Shown here in pieces: positions 6,584-13,721 of a stretch of DNA of 18,965 bases. Below the pieces are notes generated by a model. It was not told the origin of the DNA. It did not search any database and saw nothing but the letters and a program-made list of their open reading frames with translations. Each line of letters begins with the position of its first letter. Position 1 is the stretch's first letter. Location: NCBI GenBank assembly GCA_002342785.1, contig DDQV01000185.1, positions 1 to 18,965 of the forward strand, written 5' to 3'. The translations under genes were made by a program, and so were the position numbers. Source of the DNA: Fusobacteriaceae bacterium UBA2433. Lineage in GTDB: Bacteria > Fusobacteriota > Fusobacteriia > Fusobacteriales > Fusobacteriaceae.

Positions 6584-7697
6584 AAATGTTGGGAAATTTT
6601 GGAATATAGCAAAGAATAATAAAAGTATCGCTATTAATATTTATGGAGTAATCACAAAATGGGCTTGGGAAGAATTAGGAGAAATGAGCTCACAGGCTTT
6701 TTTGAATGAATTAAACAACATAAACAAAGACAACCTAGAGAATATAGCCATCAATATAAATTCACCAGGAGGATCAGTATTTGAAGCTCATGCTATATGC
6801 AATTCTTTAAAAAGATATGCACAAGAAAATAACATAGAAACTATAGCCAATATCGACGGAGCAGCATTTAGTGCAGCTAGTTATTTAGCTATGAGTTGTG
6901 ACATTGTAAAAATGGGTGTCGGTTCTGTAATGATGATCCATAATGCTAGTGGAGAGGTCACAGGAGAATCCAAAGATATGAGAGAAAGAGCAGACCTTTT
7001 AGACAAAATAAAAGATTCTATTTTAGATATTTATACAAATAAGTCTACTCTGTCAAAAGAAAAAATAAGTGAAATGATGGATAAAACTACTTGGATGACT
7101 CCAGAAGAAGCATTGGAAAATGGATTTATAGACAAAATAGAAACTTACTCAAATAATGGATCAGTTTCAAACTTTTCTGATTTTGATATAGTAAACTCTT
7201 ATGAAAATGTTCCACAAGAAGTTTTAAACAGAATAAAAGGAATGGGACAACCTGAAAATACTGGTAAGCCAGAAGTTAATATAAAAAACATTAAACCTAA
7301 AAACGTGGGAGGAAGGACAATGAATTACGAGCAATTTAAAAATGACCATCTAGAATTATTTAATCAAATAGTTCAAGAAGGAATGGAAACAGGGGTAAAA
7401 AATGAAAGGGCTAGAATTCAAAATTTAGATAATTTGAAGAATGTCCCAGATGGAGCAAGAGAAATAGTTAATAATGCAAAATATGTAGAGTTCAAAAATG
7501 CAGGAGAAGTGGCATTAGAAATCATGAATTCTGACGTTTACAAAGCAACTAAAGAGATAAATAAAAGAGAAGAAGATTTTATAAATAGTGGTGGTGCTAA
7601 AATACCTGAATCAACTCCTCCTGAAAACCAAGAAGAACTTGATGAAGAGATCTTAAATGCAGCTTCTCAAAGCTTTACCAATGGAATAAATCAATAA
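6576..7697 (+). CDS. Prohead maturation protease, ClpP-like, with C-terminal scaffold
   Basis: Residues 15-190 form a ClpP-type serine protease that would process head proteins during assembly. It has the oxyanion-region INSPGGSV at 61-68, the nucleophile S102 in GAAFSAASYLA, H122 in MMIHNASG, and D169 in a DKTTWMTPEEAL segment placed like the ClpP aspartate. The remaining residues (about 190-373) are charged and helical and look like a scaffold. The arrangement matches lambda gene C, in which the scaffold gene Nu3 is nested in frame. Start: ATG 6576 with AGGAGG at 6562-6567. It overlaps the end of the portal gene by 8 nt. Confidence 0.93.
   Translation: MVKNVGKFWNIAKNNKSIAINIYGVITKWAWEELGEMSSQAFLNELNNINKDNLENIAININSPGGSVFEAHAICNSLKRYAQENNIETIANIDGAAFSAASYLAMSCDIVKMGVGSVMMIHNASGEVTGESKDMRERADLLDKIKDSILDIYTNKSTLSKEKISEMMDKTTWMTPEEALENGFIDKIETYSNNGSVSNFSDFDIVNSYENVPQEVLNRIKGMGQPENTGKPEVNIKNIKPKNVGGRTMNYEQFKNDHLELFNQIVQEGMETGVKNERARIQNLDNLKNVPDGAREIVNNAKYVEFKNAGEVALEIMNSDVYKATKEINKREEDFINSGGAKIPESTPPENQEELDEEILNAASQSFTNGINQ
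7320..7697 (+). CDS. Nested scaffold protein from internal start (Nu3-like), 125 aa
   Basis: Inside the protease gene and in the same frame, ATG 7320 (protease codon 249) is preceded by GGGAGGAAGG at 7307-7316, with the GGAGG core 7 nt from the ATG. A site this strong in mid-gene is rarely accidental. The product would be 125 residues, acidic and helical, beginning MNYEQFKNDHLELF, with a Pro-rich linker near its residue 100 and a short helical end. Lambda Nu3 is made in the same way from the end of gene C and shapes the growing head. Independent translation is inference from the start site and from the family precedent. Confidence 0.72.
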   Translation: MNYEQFKNDHLELFNQIVQEGMETGVKNERARIQNLDNLKNVPDGAREIVNNAKYVEFKNAGEVALEIMNSDVYKATKEINKREEDFINSGGAKIPESTPPENQEELDEEILNAASQSFTNGINQ

Positions 7698-7716
7698 ATT
7701 AGGAGGTAACTAAAAT

Positions 7717-8061
7717 ATGGAAAACGTAATAACAACTTATACACCAGAGCAATTAAAAGCTGGGAATTTTCAAGTAGTACTAGGGAAAGCAATAATTAAG
7801 TCAGGGGCAGTATTAAAGGCTAACACACTATTAGGACGACATACTGATGGAACAAGTAATATTGCAGGAGAATTAGGTTATACAGATATAAACTCAATAT
7901 TAATTGGGGATGTAGATGCTACTACTGGGGACACAATAGCAACCGTTATGCTAACTGGGGAGTTTAATAAAAATGCTTTAATTGTAAAAGAAGGATCTAC
8001 AATTGCTGATTTTATCGAAACAGCCAGAAAAAACAGTATTTTTATTAAAGAATTATATTAA
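7717..8061 (+). CDS. Head decoration protein (lambda gpD-like), 114 aa
   Basis: Decoration proteins of this family bind as trimers on the expanded capsid and stabilise it against packaged DNA. At 114 residues it matches gpD (110). It shows a flexible N-terminus, then a beta-rich body with 'SGAVLKANTLLGR' and 'GDVDATTGDTIATVMLTGEFN', and 'ALIVKEGST' near the end, the usual order for this family. It sits between the protease/scaffold and the major capsid gene, as D does in lambda. Ribosome site AGGAGG at 7701-7706. Confidence 0.88.
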   Translation: MENVITTYTPEQLKAGNFQVVLGKAIIKSGAVLKANTLLGRHTDGTSNIAGELGYTDINSILIGDVDATTGDTIATVMLTGEFNKNALIVKEGSTIADFIETARKNSIFIKELY

Positions 8062-8075
8062 GGAGGATTTAAAAT

Positions 8076-9092
8076 ATGAGTGTTTTTATAACAAAAACTA
8101 TAAGAAAAATAAGAAAAAAGCAAGACGTGAAAAGGAGTTTCTTGAGAGATTTGTATTTCCCCAAAAGAGAAACTGTAGAGGATGAAACAATAGATTTAGA
8201 AACTACTGTAAATGGAAACAGAATGGCTCCATTTGTATCAAAAATTGAAGATGGAAGAGTTATGAAAGCACAAGGGATTAAGACTAACTCTATACCAGCT
8301 CCTAATATAGCTCCTAAATACATTCTTACTCCTAAAGATGTGTTTGTAAGAGAAGCAGGAGAAAATATAACTGGTGGAACTAAAGCCGGTATAAGAATGG
8401 CAAAAAGAGCCGGAACTATTCTTGCGAAACAAGAAGAAAGTATCACAAATAAAGAGGAACATATGGTGGGACAATTCTTAGCAACTGGAAAGGTTCAGTC
8501 AATTGGAGAGGAACAATCTTACGAAATCAATTACGAAATGGCAAACCAAGGGACCTTAGGAGAAGGTACTACATGGGATTTAACAACAATTAATCCATTG
8601 ACAGATTTAGATAATTGGATTATAAATGCTGAAAAATTTGGTGAAAAAATAGAGGCAATCACTATGGATACAATAGCAGCAGATGCCTTTATTAATAATC
8701 CAAATGTACAAAGTTTATTAAATAATAGAAGAATTGATGTTATGTCTAGTGATCAGAAAAATTTAGGTCCTGGGGTAGCATATTTAGGATTCTACAAAAA
8801 AAGATCCGTACATTTATATCAATATGATAGAACATTGACGGATACTGACGGAACTATTACCTCTGTTATACCTGCTGGGACTGTTATCGGTGGTCCAATA
8901 TATGGTGAAGTATTATACGCACCTATAGTTTATTTTAATGAGGGCTCTAAAGGTGATATTCATGAAGAAATAAGACATTCAAATGTAAAAGTAAGCCAAA
9001 ATGGTAAAGAAAAATATATCACCACTGAGTCTAGACCAGTATTGCAACCAAATGACATGAGTGCATATTTTTCTTGGAAAGTAGTGGGGTAA
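8076..9092 (+). CDS. Major capsid protein (lambda gpE family)
   Basis: This 338-residue protein is the HK97-fold shell subunit, close in length to lambda gpE (341). Typical family segments include an N-terminal 'TVNGNRMAPFVSKIEDG' followed by 'IKTNSIPAPNIAPKYILTP', a spine-helix region rich in Lys and Glu around 115-130, the 'TLGEGTTWDL..INPLTDLDNWI' stretch near 165-185, 'AITMDTIAADAFINNP' (about 193-209) and a C-terminal 'ARPV..P.D..AYFSWKVVG'-type end. It follows the decoration gene by 14 nt, with AGGAGG at 8061-8066. Confidence 0.95.
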   Translation: MSVFITKTIRKIRKKQDVKRSFLRDLYFPKRETVEDETIDLETTVNGNRMAPFVSKIEDGRVMKAQGIKTNSIPAPNIAPKYILTPKDVFVREAGENITGGTKAGIRMAKRAGTILAKQEESITNKEEHMVGQFLATGKVQSIGEEQSYEINYEMANQGTLGEGTTWDLTTINPLTDLDNWIINAEKFGEKIEAITMDTIAADAFINNPNVQSLLNNRRIDVMSSDQKNLGPGVAYLGFYKKRSVHLYQYDRTLTDTDGTITSVIPAGTVIGGPIYGEVLYAPIVYFNEGSKGDIHEEIRHSNVKVSQNGKEKYITTESRPVLQPNDMSAYFSWKVVG

Positions 9093-9103
9093 AGGGGGAA
9101 TAG

Positions 9104-9478
9104 ATGAAAAAATTTATTAGAAAATATATGACTGCAAAAAAAAACTATGAGATAGGCGATGTTGTTGATATTAAAGATGAAAAATTAGTAAAAAAATTAG
9201 TAGACGATGGAACTATTAAAGAGTTTAAAGAAGCCTCTAATGGAGCAGATAAAAGAGTTTTAGAATTAGAAGTTGAAATGGCAGAAATAAAAGAGAATAC
9301 AGTTACTAAAAAAGAATATGAAACACTTAAATTAAATACTATAGGTGTTGAAACCGTAAAGGAAATAATGACGATTTTAACTCTAGATGAATTAGAAAAA
9401 TTTGCTAATTCTAAAGATATTATTTCCAAAGAAACTTTAAAAGAAAAGAAAATAGAAGAAATTTTAAAAGCATTATAG
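9104..9478 (+). CDS. Unrecognised structural-module protein, 124 aa
   Basis: I do not recognise this gene. The first 50 residues include 'YEIGDVVDIKDEKLVKKLVDDGTIKEF', a short beta/helix unit common in small proteins encoded after phage capsid genes. Residues 50-75 are acidic and heptad-like, probably a coiled coil. The C-terminal 35 residues (LDELEKFANSKD...KKIEEILKAL) form a helix-loop-helix of the kind seen in small nucleic-acid-binding SAP/Rho-N-like folds, though that resemblance is weak. Its position between the capsid gene and the FII-like gene matches lambda FI, a packaging helper, but no sequence similarity to FI is evident. Ribosome site AGGGGG at 9092-9097. Confidence 0.7.
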   Translation: MKKFIRKYMTAKKNYEIGDVVDIKDEKLVKKLVDDGTIKEFKEASNGADKRVLELEVEMAEIKENTVTKKEYETLKLNTIGVETVKEIMTILTLDELEKFANSKDIISKETLKEKKIEEILKAL

Positions 9479-9487
9479 GGAGGACCT

Positions 9488-9805
9488 ATGAGTTTTAAAG
9501 ACATTATCAATAAAGACAGAGGGGTATTTATTAATCCAGGTGAGTTCGCTGAAGAACACACCTGGAATGATATTTCCATAGTATGTATTGAAGAAGAGAT
9601 GGATTTTGACAGAGTATCAAAATCTCTAGGGAGTGAAGATGGGCATTACAGGGATATAAAAACTATCTTTATAGGAATTGAATTGATAGAAAAACCAGTG
9701 ATTCATGAAGAAGTTTATTATGATGATGAAAAATACTCTATCTTATTTGTATCTGAAGAAGATGGAATATATGAAATCAAAATAGAGAGAAATGAGTCAT
9801 GGTAA
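9488..9805 (+). CDS. Head-tail joining protein (lambda FII-like), 105 aa
   Basis: The start 'MSFKDIINKDRGVFINPGEFAEEHTWN' is typical of the FII-type head-tail attachment family: a short helix, then a 'F.nPdEFAe.H' segment. It continues with an acidic beta-rich body and ends in 'YDDEKYSILFVSEEDGIYEIKIERN', the paired strands of the fold. In lambda, FII sits at the bottom of the head connector and receives the tail. Ribosome site GGGAGG at 9478-9483. It overlaps the next gene by 7 nt. Confidence 0.82.
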   Translation: MSFKDIINKDRGVFINPGEFAEEHTWNDISIVCIEEEMDFDRVSKSLGSEDGHYRDIKTIFIGIELIEKPVIHEEVYYDDEKYSILFVSEEDGIYEIKIERNESW

Positions 9806-10362
9806 CAGTAAAAGCTCAAAATTTAGAAATAATTGAATTAAGGCTAAAAAATATAAAAGATGGTGTCCCAAAAGTTGTTGTGAAAGCAATCAATAAAACC
9901 CTCCCGATTATAGAAAAAAAGCTATTAGAAAAGGCTACAGAAAGATATGGTATAAAATCAAGATATTTGAAAAGAGATATAAAAAAAGTTGTAGCGACTC
10001 GTAATTATATGAAAGGGTATATAGATGTAAAAGGGAAACGTCACATGTTACACCATTTTAAATTTAGTGGGACTATCCCCAGTGTAAAAGGGAAAAGGGT
10101 TAATATTTCTATCTTAAAAGGGGAAAAAAAAAATATGGGGGGATCAACATTTTTATTTGGAAATAAAAATGGAGATCCAATTATTGTGAAACATAATGAA
10201 GGTAGTACGCATCGAAATGGGTTTAAAGCATTGTTTGGATTGTCAACACCTCAAATGACAGGAAGTGAAAAGTTAAAAAAACCTATAAATGATGAAATTG
10301 AAGAAGTTTTGGATTCTGAAATGGAAAAAGAAACAAATAGATTGTTAAAAGGCGGTGGGTAA
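9799..10362 (+). CDS. Minor tail protein Z-like, 187 aa
   Basis: The size, a very basic composition and a helical N-terminus (RLKNIKDGVPKVVVKAINKTLP) fit the lambda gpZ / prophage minor tail protein Z family, which acts at the head-proximal end of the tail. The YGIKSRYLKRDIKKVVA segment (about 50-66) is like the basic 'yxvk...lkk.i.l.kA' signature, followed by beta-rich sequence and a helical C-terminus. The start at ATG 9799 lacks a strong ribosome site and overlaps the upstream stop by 7 nt, so translational coupling is likely. The coding sequence contains a 10-A run (10124-10133) followed closely by 6 G (10137-10142). Confidence 0.75.
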   Translation: MVTVKAQNLEIIELRLKNIKDGVPKVVVKAINKTLPIIEKKLLEKATERYGIKSRYLKRDIKKVVATRNYMKGYIDVKGKRHMLHHFKFSGTIPSVKGKRVNISILKGEKKNMGGSTFLFGNKNGDPIIVKHNEGSTHRNGFKALFGLSTPQMTGSEKLKKPINDEIEEVLDSEMEKETNRLLKGGG

Positions 10363-10421
10363 GGTGTAAATACTTGATTTAAAACTTAAAAACCCTTAAA
10401 AAGTAAAATAAGGAGGTCAAA

Positions 10422-10901
10422 ATGACACCAGCAATATTAGAGGATAAAATGAAGGAATTTTTAGAAGATCTTCTAAAAGATACAACTTTAAAAAATCAAA
10501 ATGGGGACTATGTCCCTATTAATGTATTTATAGGAGATATACCCCCTAAAAATATTATGAAAGATATATTTCCTTATGTTTTTTTAAAAACATTGGGAGG
10601 AGAAGATGAAATCGAAAAAAGTACAACAGAATTAAAAATTGTAATCGGGACAACTTCAACTAGTGGGAAAAACGATTCAACGGAAGAAAAATTGCTAGAA
10701 AATCAAACTGCCCATAGAGATCTACTTCATATGATACAAAAAATAAGGAGCGAAATATTGAAAGTGCGTGTGATAGGAGGTTTTCCTTTCCAATTTCCAT
10801 TTAAATACAAATTTTTAGAAGAAGATATCAATCCACTGTTTATAGCTGTTCTAAACGTAAACTTTGGAATGGTTCAACCAGAATTTGAAATGAATTATTA
10901 G
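10422..10901 (+). CDS. Probable tail terminator / tail completion protein, 159 aa
   Basis: This 159-residue protein lies just ahead of the sheath region, where tail-terminator proteins are encoded in many contractile phages. It has an N-terminal helix (ILEDKMKEFLEDLLKD), 'INVFIGDIPPKN...FPYVFLKTLGGED' followed by a central beta strand 'ELKIVIGTTST', a helix with 'AHRDLLHMIQKIRSEIL' and final strands 'FPFQFPFKYKF' and 'LFIAVLNVNFGM'. This alpha/beta order is like other tail terminators, which cap the finished tube. No single diagnostic motif is present. A 59-nt gap separates it from the gpZ-like gene. Ribosome site AAGGAGG at 10410-10416. Confidence 0.6.
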   Translation: MTPAILEDKMKEFLEDLLKDTTLKNQNGDYVPINVFIGDIPPKNIMKDIFPYVFLKTLGGEDEIEKSTTELKIVIGTTSTSGKNDSTEEKLLENQTAHRDLLHMIQKIRSEILKVRVIGGFPFQFPFKYKFLEEDINPLFIAVLNVNFGMVQPEFEMNY

Positions 10902-10913
10902 GAGGTCTATAAA

Positions 10914-11255
10914 GTGAGCAAAACAACAGGAGAACAAGAAAAAAACGTAGAGAAAAAAGAGGTGAAAACACTAGTAAAACAAGATACAGTAAAGGTAGAA
11001 AAAAAAGAAAGGTTTATTTATTTAGGACCTCGCCTTCTTAAGGAAGGAATAAATACAGGATCTGTATTTATAGGTGTACCTAAAGAACTAAAAGAATTAA
11101 AGAAAAAATATAAAGGTATTGAGAGATTGTTTATATCTGTAAAGGGCATTGTTAAAGCCAAATCAGATGTAAAAAAAGAAGGGGCTGTCCTGCATACAAC
11201 TTTTAATTCGGTATTAGGAGAAATAAGAAAACAAATGGTGGAGGTGGCTAAATAA
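10914..11255 (+). CDS. Small unknown protein preceding the tail sheath, 113 aa
   Basis: GTG start at 10914 with AGGAGG at 10901-10906, which overlaps the preceding stop. The first 35 residues are a Lys/Glu-rich, probably disordered tail. A compact domain follows: RFIYLGPRLLKEGINTGSVF, then VPKELKELKKKYKGIERLFIS. The 'Y.GP.l..g.l..gtvf..gip..l......P.i..LF' pattern recurs in short proteins encoded just before sheath genes in low-GC myophages and prophages; their function is not known to me. Its stop overlaps the ATG of the sheath gene by one base, so the two are likely co-translated. Confidence 0.7.
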   Translation: MSKTTGEQEKNVEKKEVKTLVKQDTVKVEKKERFIYLGPRLLKEGINTGSVFIGVPKELKELKKKYKGIERLFISVKGIVKAKSDVKKEGAVLHTTFNSVLGEIRKQMVEVAK

Positions 11256-12691
11256 TGGGTTATAAACATGGTATTTATGGATATGAAAATCCAACAAGTC
11301 TAGTCCCATCTGTAGCCACTGGAAACCTAGTGGTAGTAGTAGGGACAGCAGCAATTAATAATGCAAACACTCCTAAAGTAAATGAACCTATTTTATGTTA
11401 TTCCATGGGGGAATATGTAGAAAATTTTGGTGCTGTAAACGATATAGTAAATTATACTCTTGCAGAGGCGGCAGATGTATTCTTTAGTAAATTTGGAGTT
11501 GGACCTGTGGTCTTTATAAATGTATTAGATCCAACTATACACAAAAAAGCCATAACAGATGAGGAAGTTACTTTAGTAGATGATATTGGGATTTTAGCAG
11601 ATAAAGGAGCTATGAAAGACAATATTGTTGTAAAAAATAGTGCTGGGGATGTGACATATGAAAAAGAAACTGATTATCTTATAGGTTTAGATAGCGATGG
11701 GAATACTATTATTTCTAAAATAGATGGTGGATCATTAACTACACCGTTAAAAGTAACTTATTCTGCCATTGATCCAAGTATGATAGATAAAGACGACATA
11801 ATAGGAGGGATAGATGTCAGTACTGGAGGGAAAACTGGTTTTGAACTTGTAGAAGATATCTTCCCAAAATTTAGGTTAATTCCTTCCATTGCTATAAGCC
11901 CTAAATTTTCTTATGACTCAGAAGTAGCTGCAGTTATGGATACTAAAATGAGTTTAATAAATGGAGTATTTAAAGGAATAACAGTTACAGATGTTCCTAC
12001 CGGGACAATAAAAAAATATAGTGATGTTCCTAAGTGGAAAAATGATAATAATTATGTCAATGAAGATCAAATCGTATGTTGGCCAAAAGTAAAATTAGGG
12101 GATAAACAGTACCATATGTCAACACAGGTAGCAGCTCTTATGTGCCAAGTAGACTATGGCAATCAAGATATACCATATGAGTCTCCATCTAATAAGTTAT
12201 TTAAAATGGATGGATTAGTTTTAGAAGATGAAACTGAGGTTGTCTTAGACCTTGTAAGAGCAAATTACTTAAATGGTAATGGAATACTTACAGCTCTTAA
12301 CTTTATCGGAGGATGGAAAGCATGGGGAAACAGGACTGCTTGTTATCCATCTAATATAGATCCCAAAGATTCTTTTATACCTGCCAAAAGAATGTTTTAT
12401 TGGAATAATAATAGATTTATTCAAACATATTGGAATGATTTAGATAAACCTATGGTTCCAAGACGTATAGATAAGATAATAGATAGTGATCAAGTCTTTT
12501 TAGATGGTCTTAAATCTGGTGGATACATCTTAGGTGGAGAGATAGAATTTAGGGAGAGTGATAATCCAACAACTAGTTTATTAGATGGGATTGGATCATT
12601 CTTTACATATTTCTCGCCTCCTGTACCTTTTAGAGCAATTACTTATACACAAGAATATAACCCAAGTTATTTAGAAACATTATTTGGATAA
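11255..12691 (+). CDS. Tail sheath protein (P2 FI family)
   Basis: The sheath protein forms the contractile outer tube that drives the inner tube into the host. At 478 residues it is longer than P2 FI (396) but typical for clostridial and fusobacterial phages. The N-terminal handshake region (KHGIYGYENPTSLVPSVATGNLVVVVGTA) and a C-terminal 'PVPFRAITYTQEYNPSYLETLFG' are as expected for the family. Residues 300-380 contain 'ANYLNGNGILTALNFIGGWKAWGNRTACYPS', which is the strongly conserved 'N..G..T..n..gG...WGnrt' block, and 'RFIQTYWNDLDKPMVPRRIDKI'. It is followed by a stem-loop and then the tube gene. Confidence 0.95.
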   Translation: MGYKHGIYGYENPTSLVPSVATGNLVVVVGTAAINNANTPKVNEPILCYSMGEYVENFGAVNDIVNYTLAEAADVFFSKFGVGPVVFINVLDPTIHKKAITDEEVTLVDDIGILADKGAMKDNIVVKNSAGDVTYEKETDYLIGLDSDGNTIISKIDGGSLTTPLKVTYSAIDPSMIDKDDIIGGIDVSTGGKTGFELVEDIFPKFRLIPSIAISPKFSYDSEVAAVMDTKMSLINGVFKGITVTDVPTGTIKKYSDVPKWKNDNNYVNEDQIVCWPKVKLGDKQYHMSTQVAALMCQVDYGNQDIPYESPSNKLFKMDGLVLEDETEVVLDLVRANYLNGNGILTALNFIGGWKAWGNRTACYPSNIDPKDSFIPAKRMFYWNNNRFIQTYWNDLDKPMVPRRIDKIIDSDQVFLDGLKSGGYILGGEIEFRESDNPTTSLLDGIGSFFTYFSPPVPFRAITYTQEYNPSYLETLFG

Positions 12692-12701
12692 AAAATAAAA
12701 C

Positions 12702-12728
12702 CTAGATTTCGTGACTTACGAAATCTAG
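12702..12728. repeat. Perfect 11-bp hairpin between sheath and tube genes
   Basis: CTAGATTTCGT (12702-12712) and ACGAAATCTAG (12718-12728) pair perfectly around a 5-nt loop in the 55-nt gap between sheath and tube. No T-run follows on the + strand, so it is not a usual + strand terminator. On the - strand the stem is followed by a T-rich stretch, so it could end antisense transcription. It may also slow, protect or cut the mRNA to set sheath/tube levels. It ends 8 nt before the ribosome site of the tube gene. Confidence 0.75.
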
Positions 12729-12746
12729 TCGATTAGGAGGGAATAG

Positions 12747-13265
12747 ATGTCAAAAATACCACACGTATTAAATGGATTTAATGTATACGATGATGATACA
12801 GAACTTGTAGGAGTAGTTAGTGTTGAGTTACCAAATATAGAGTTCTTAACTGAAACCATAAGTGGAGCAGGTGTAGCTGGGGAACTAGAGGTTCCTATAA
12901 TTGGATTATTAAAATCAATGGAGATGACTTTCAAAGAAAGGTCAATCACTTCCAATTCTTTTGAACTAATGAAGCCTGGATTAAATATCATAACTCTAAG
13001 AGGAAGTATCCAACAGCAAGACAGAAAAACTGGTCTTATAGAAACTATTGGAATGAAAGTAGTAGTTAATTACCTTGCCAAAAGTATGAATTTAGGTGGT
13101 TTTGAGCAAGCTAAAGCTATAGACAATGAAACTAAGGTAGAAGTAGTTAGAATAGCTGTAACAGTTGATAGCGATCCAAAAATACTTATTGATAAATTAA
13201 ATCATCTTTGCGTTATTGGCGGGGTTGATTATTTAGAAACATTTAGAAAAAATTTAGGTCTATAG
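12747..13265 (+). CDS. Tail tube protein (P2 FII family)
   Basis: This is the inner tube subunit, stacked in rings inside the sheath and around the tape measure. At 172 residues it equals P2 FII in length. The start 'MSKIPHVLNGFNVYDDDTELVGVVSVELPNIEFLTETISGAGVAGELEVP' is characteristic: 'LkgfNvF.dG....G.v..v.LPkl....e...g.gm.g.v.v'. 'EMTFKERS' and 'LRGSIQQQDRKTG' match the central strands, and a C-terminal helix and end follow. Ribosome site TTAGGAGGG at 12734-12742. Confidence 0.95.
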   Translation: MSKIPHVLNGFNVYDDDTELVGVVSVELPNIEFLTETISGAGVAGELEVPIIGLLKSMEMTFKERSITSNSFELMKPGLNIITLRGSIQQQDRKTGLIETIGMKVVVNYLAKSMNLGGFEQAKAIDNETKVEVVRIAVTVDSDPKILIDKLNHLCVIGGVDYLETFRKNLGL

Positions 13266-13275
13266 GGAGGAATAA

Positions 13276-13575
13276 ATGCTTAAAATATTAGAAATACCTA
13301 AATCAGTAGATTTAATAAATCCAATAGAATTTGAAGGGAAAACAATTAAAAAATTAGATTTTAACTTTGATAATTTAACAGGTCAAGACCTTATTAATGC
13401 ACAAACTAATATGGCTATGGCTAAAGTCCCTGTGAGTGGAATGATAGAGTTTAATAAAGCCTATTTGGCACACATAGTTGCAAAAGCATCTGGAGAATCT
13501 TATGAGGCTATAACTTCTTTAAAGAGTAAAGATTTTTCTATGGTAACAATGTGTGCACAAGGTTTTTTGCTCTAA
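13276..13575 (+). CDS. Tail assembly chaperone, short form (P2 gpE-like)
   Basis: The 99-residue product has the position, size and pattern of P2 gpE: a short beta part, 'FEGKTIKKLDFNFDNLTGQDLINAQTNM' with a conserved 'l.g.dli.a' helix start, and helical later half. Such proteins bind the tape measure during tail assembly. A slippery heptamer TTTTTTG (13563-13569) lies five codons before its stop at 13573-13575, so it is the unshifted product of a pair. Ribosome site GGGAGGAA at 13265-13272. Confidence 0.9.
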   Translation: MLKILEIPKSVDLINPIEFEGKTIKKLDFNFDNLTGQDLINAQTNMAMAKVPVSGMIEFNKAYLAHIVAKASGESYEAITSLKSKDFSMVTMCAQGFLL

Positions 13576-13721
13576 ATGGTTTTGTGTCAGAGAGAGATGT
13601 AAAAGACTATATGAAATTATGTTTAGAGGCCTCTAAGGTCTCTAAAACAGGATTAGGGTATTTTACAAGCATGAGACTAGAAATATTTAATCAATGGGTG
13701 GAGGTAATGACAGATGAGTAA
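13276..13721 (+). CDS. Tail assembly chaperone, frameshifted long form (P2 E+E'-like)
   Basis: A -1 slip at TTTTTTG (13563-13569) changes the reading to GCT CTA AAT GGT (from 13569) and stays open to TAA 13719-13721. The fused protein would be 148 residues: 98 from the zero frame plus 50 from the -1 frame. The added end is 'ALNGFVSERDVKDYMKLC.......TGLGYFTSMRLEIFNQWVEVM', helical and shaped like E' and lambda T extensions. No ribosome site stands ahead of the second part, so it is probably made only by frameshifting. It overlaps the tape-measure start by 8 nt. P2 uses the same heptamer at the same place, between tube and tape measure. Confidence 0.88.
13563..13569 (+). promoter_or_regulatory. 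Programmed -1 frameshift site T-TTT-TTG
   Basis: In the zero frame, GGT TTT TTG CTC TAA is read. The heptamer T TTT TTG (X XXY YYZ type) lets both tRNAs re-pair after moving back one base and bypass the stop at 13573. The same sequence is used for the E/E' frameshift in P2. The -1 frame stays open for 50 codons after the slip. A palindrome 53 nt downstream (13623-13636) is further off than usual stimulators. Confidence 0.88.
13623..13636. repeat. 14-bp palindrome inside the chaperone extension
   Basis: TTAGAGGCCTCTAA is a perfect palindrome. TTTAGAG (13622-13628) can also pair with CTCTAAA (13640-13646) to give an RNA hairpin. It lies within the -1 frame coding part. It may be chance, an RNA structure or a protein-binding site. 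Confidence 0.5.

Noticed and set aside
8003..8185. 60-codon + strand frame across the decoration/capsid junction
   Set aside because: Both ends lie in well-supported genes in other frames, and it is very Lys/Asn-rich shadow sequence.
8069..8474. Two overlapping minus-strand frames in the capsid gene
   Set aside because: They are complementary to strongly family-like capsid sequence and have no start signals.
9145..9579. Minus-strand open frame of 144 codons across two small genes
   Set aside because: It covers two well-formed + strand genes with ribosome sites and crosses their boundary. The peptide is Ser/Phe/Ile-rich, as expected for an antisense shadow in A+T-rich DNA.
10363..10421. Possible promoter in the gap after the gpZ-like gene (TTGATT at 10374)
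   Set aside because: No -10 sequence at usable spacing; the closest TAAAAT is 24 nt away. The gap is simply A+T-rich.
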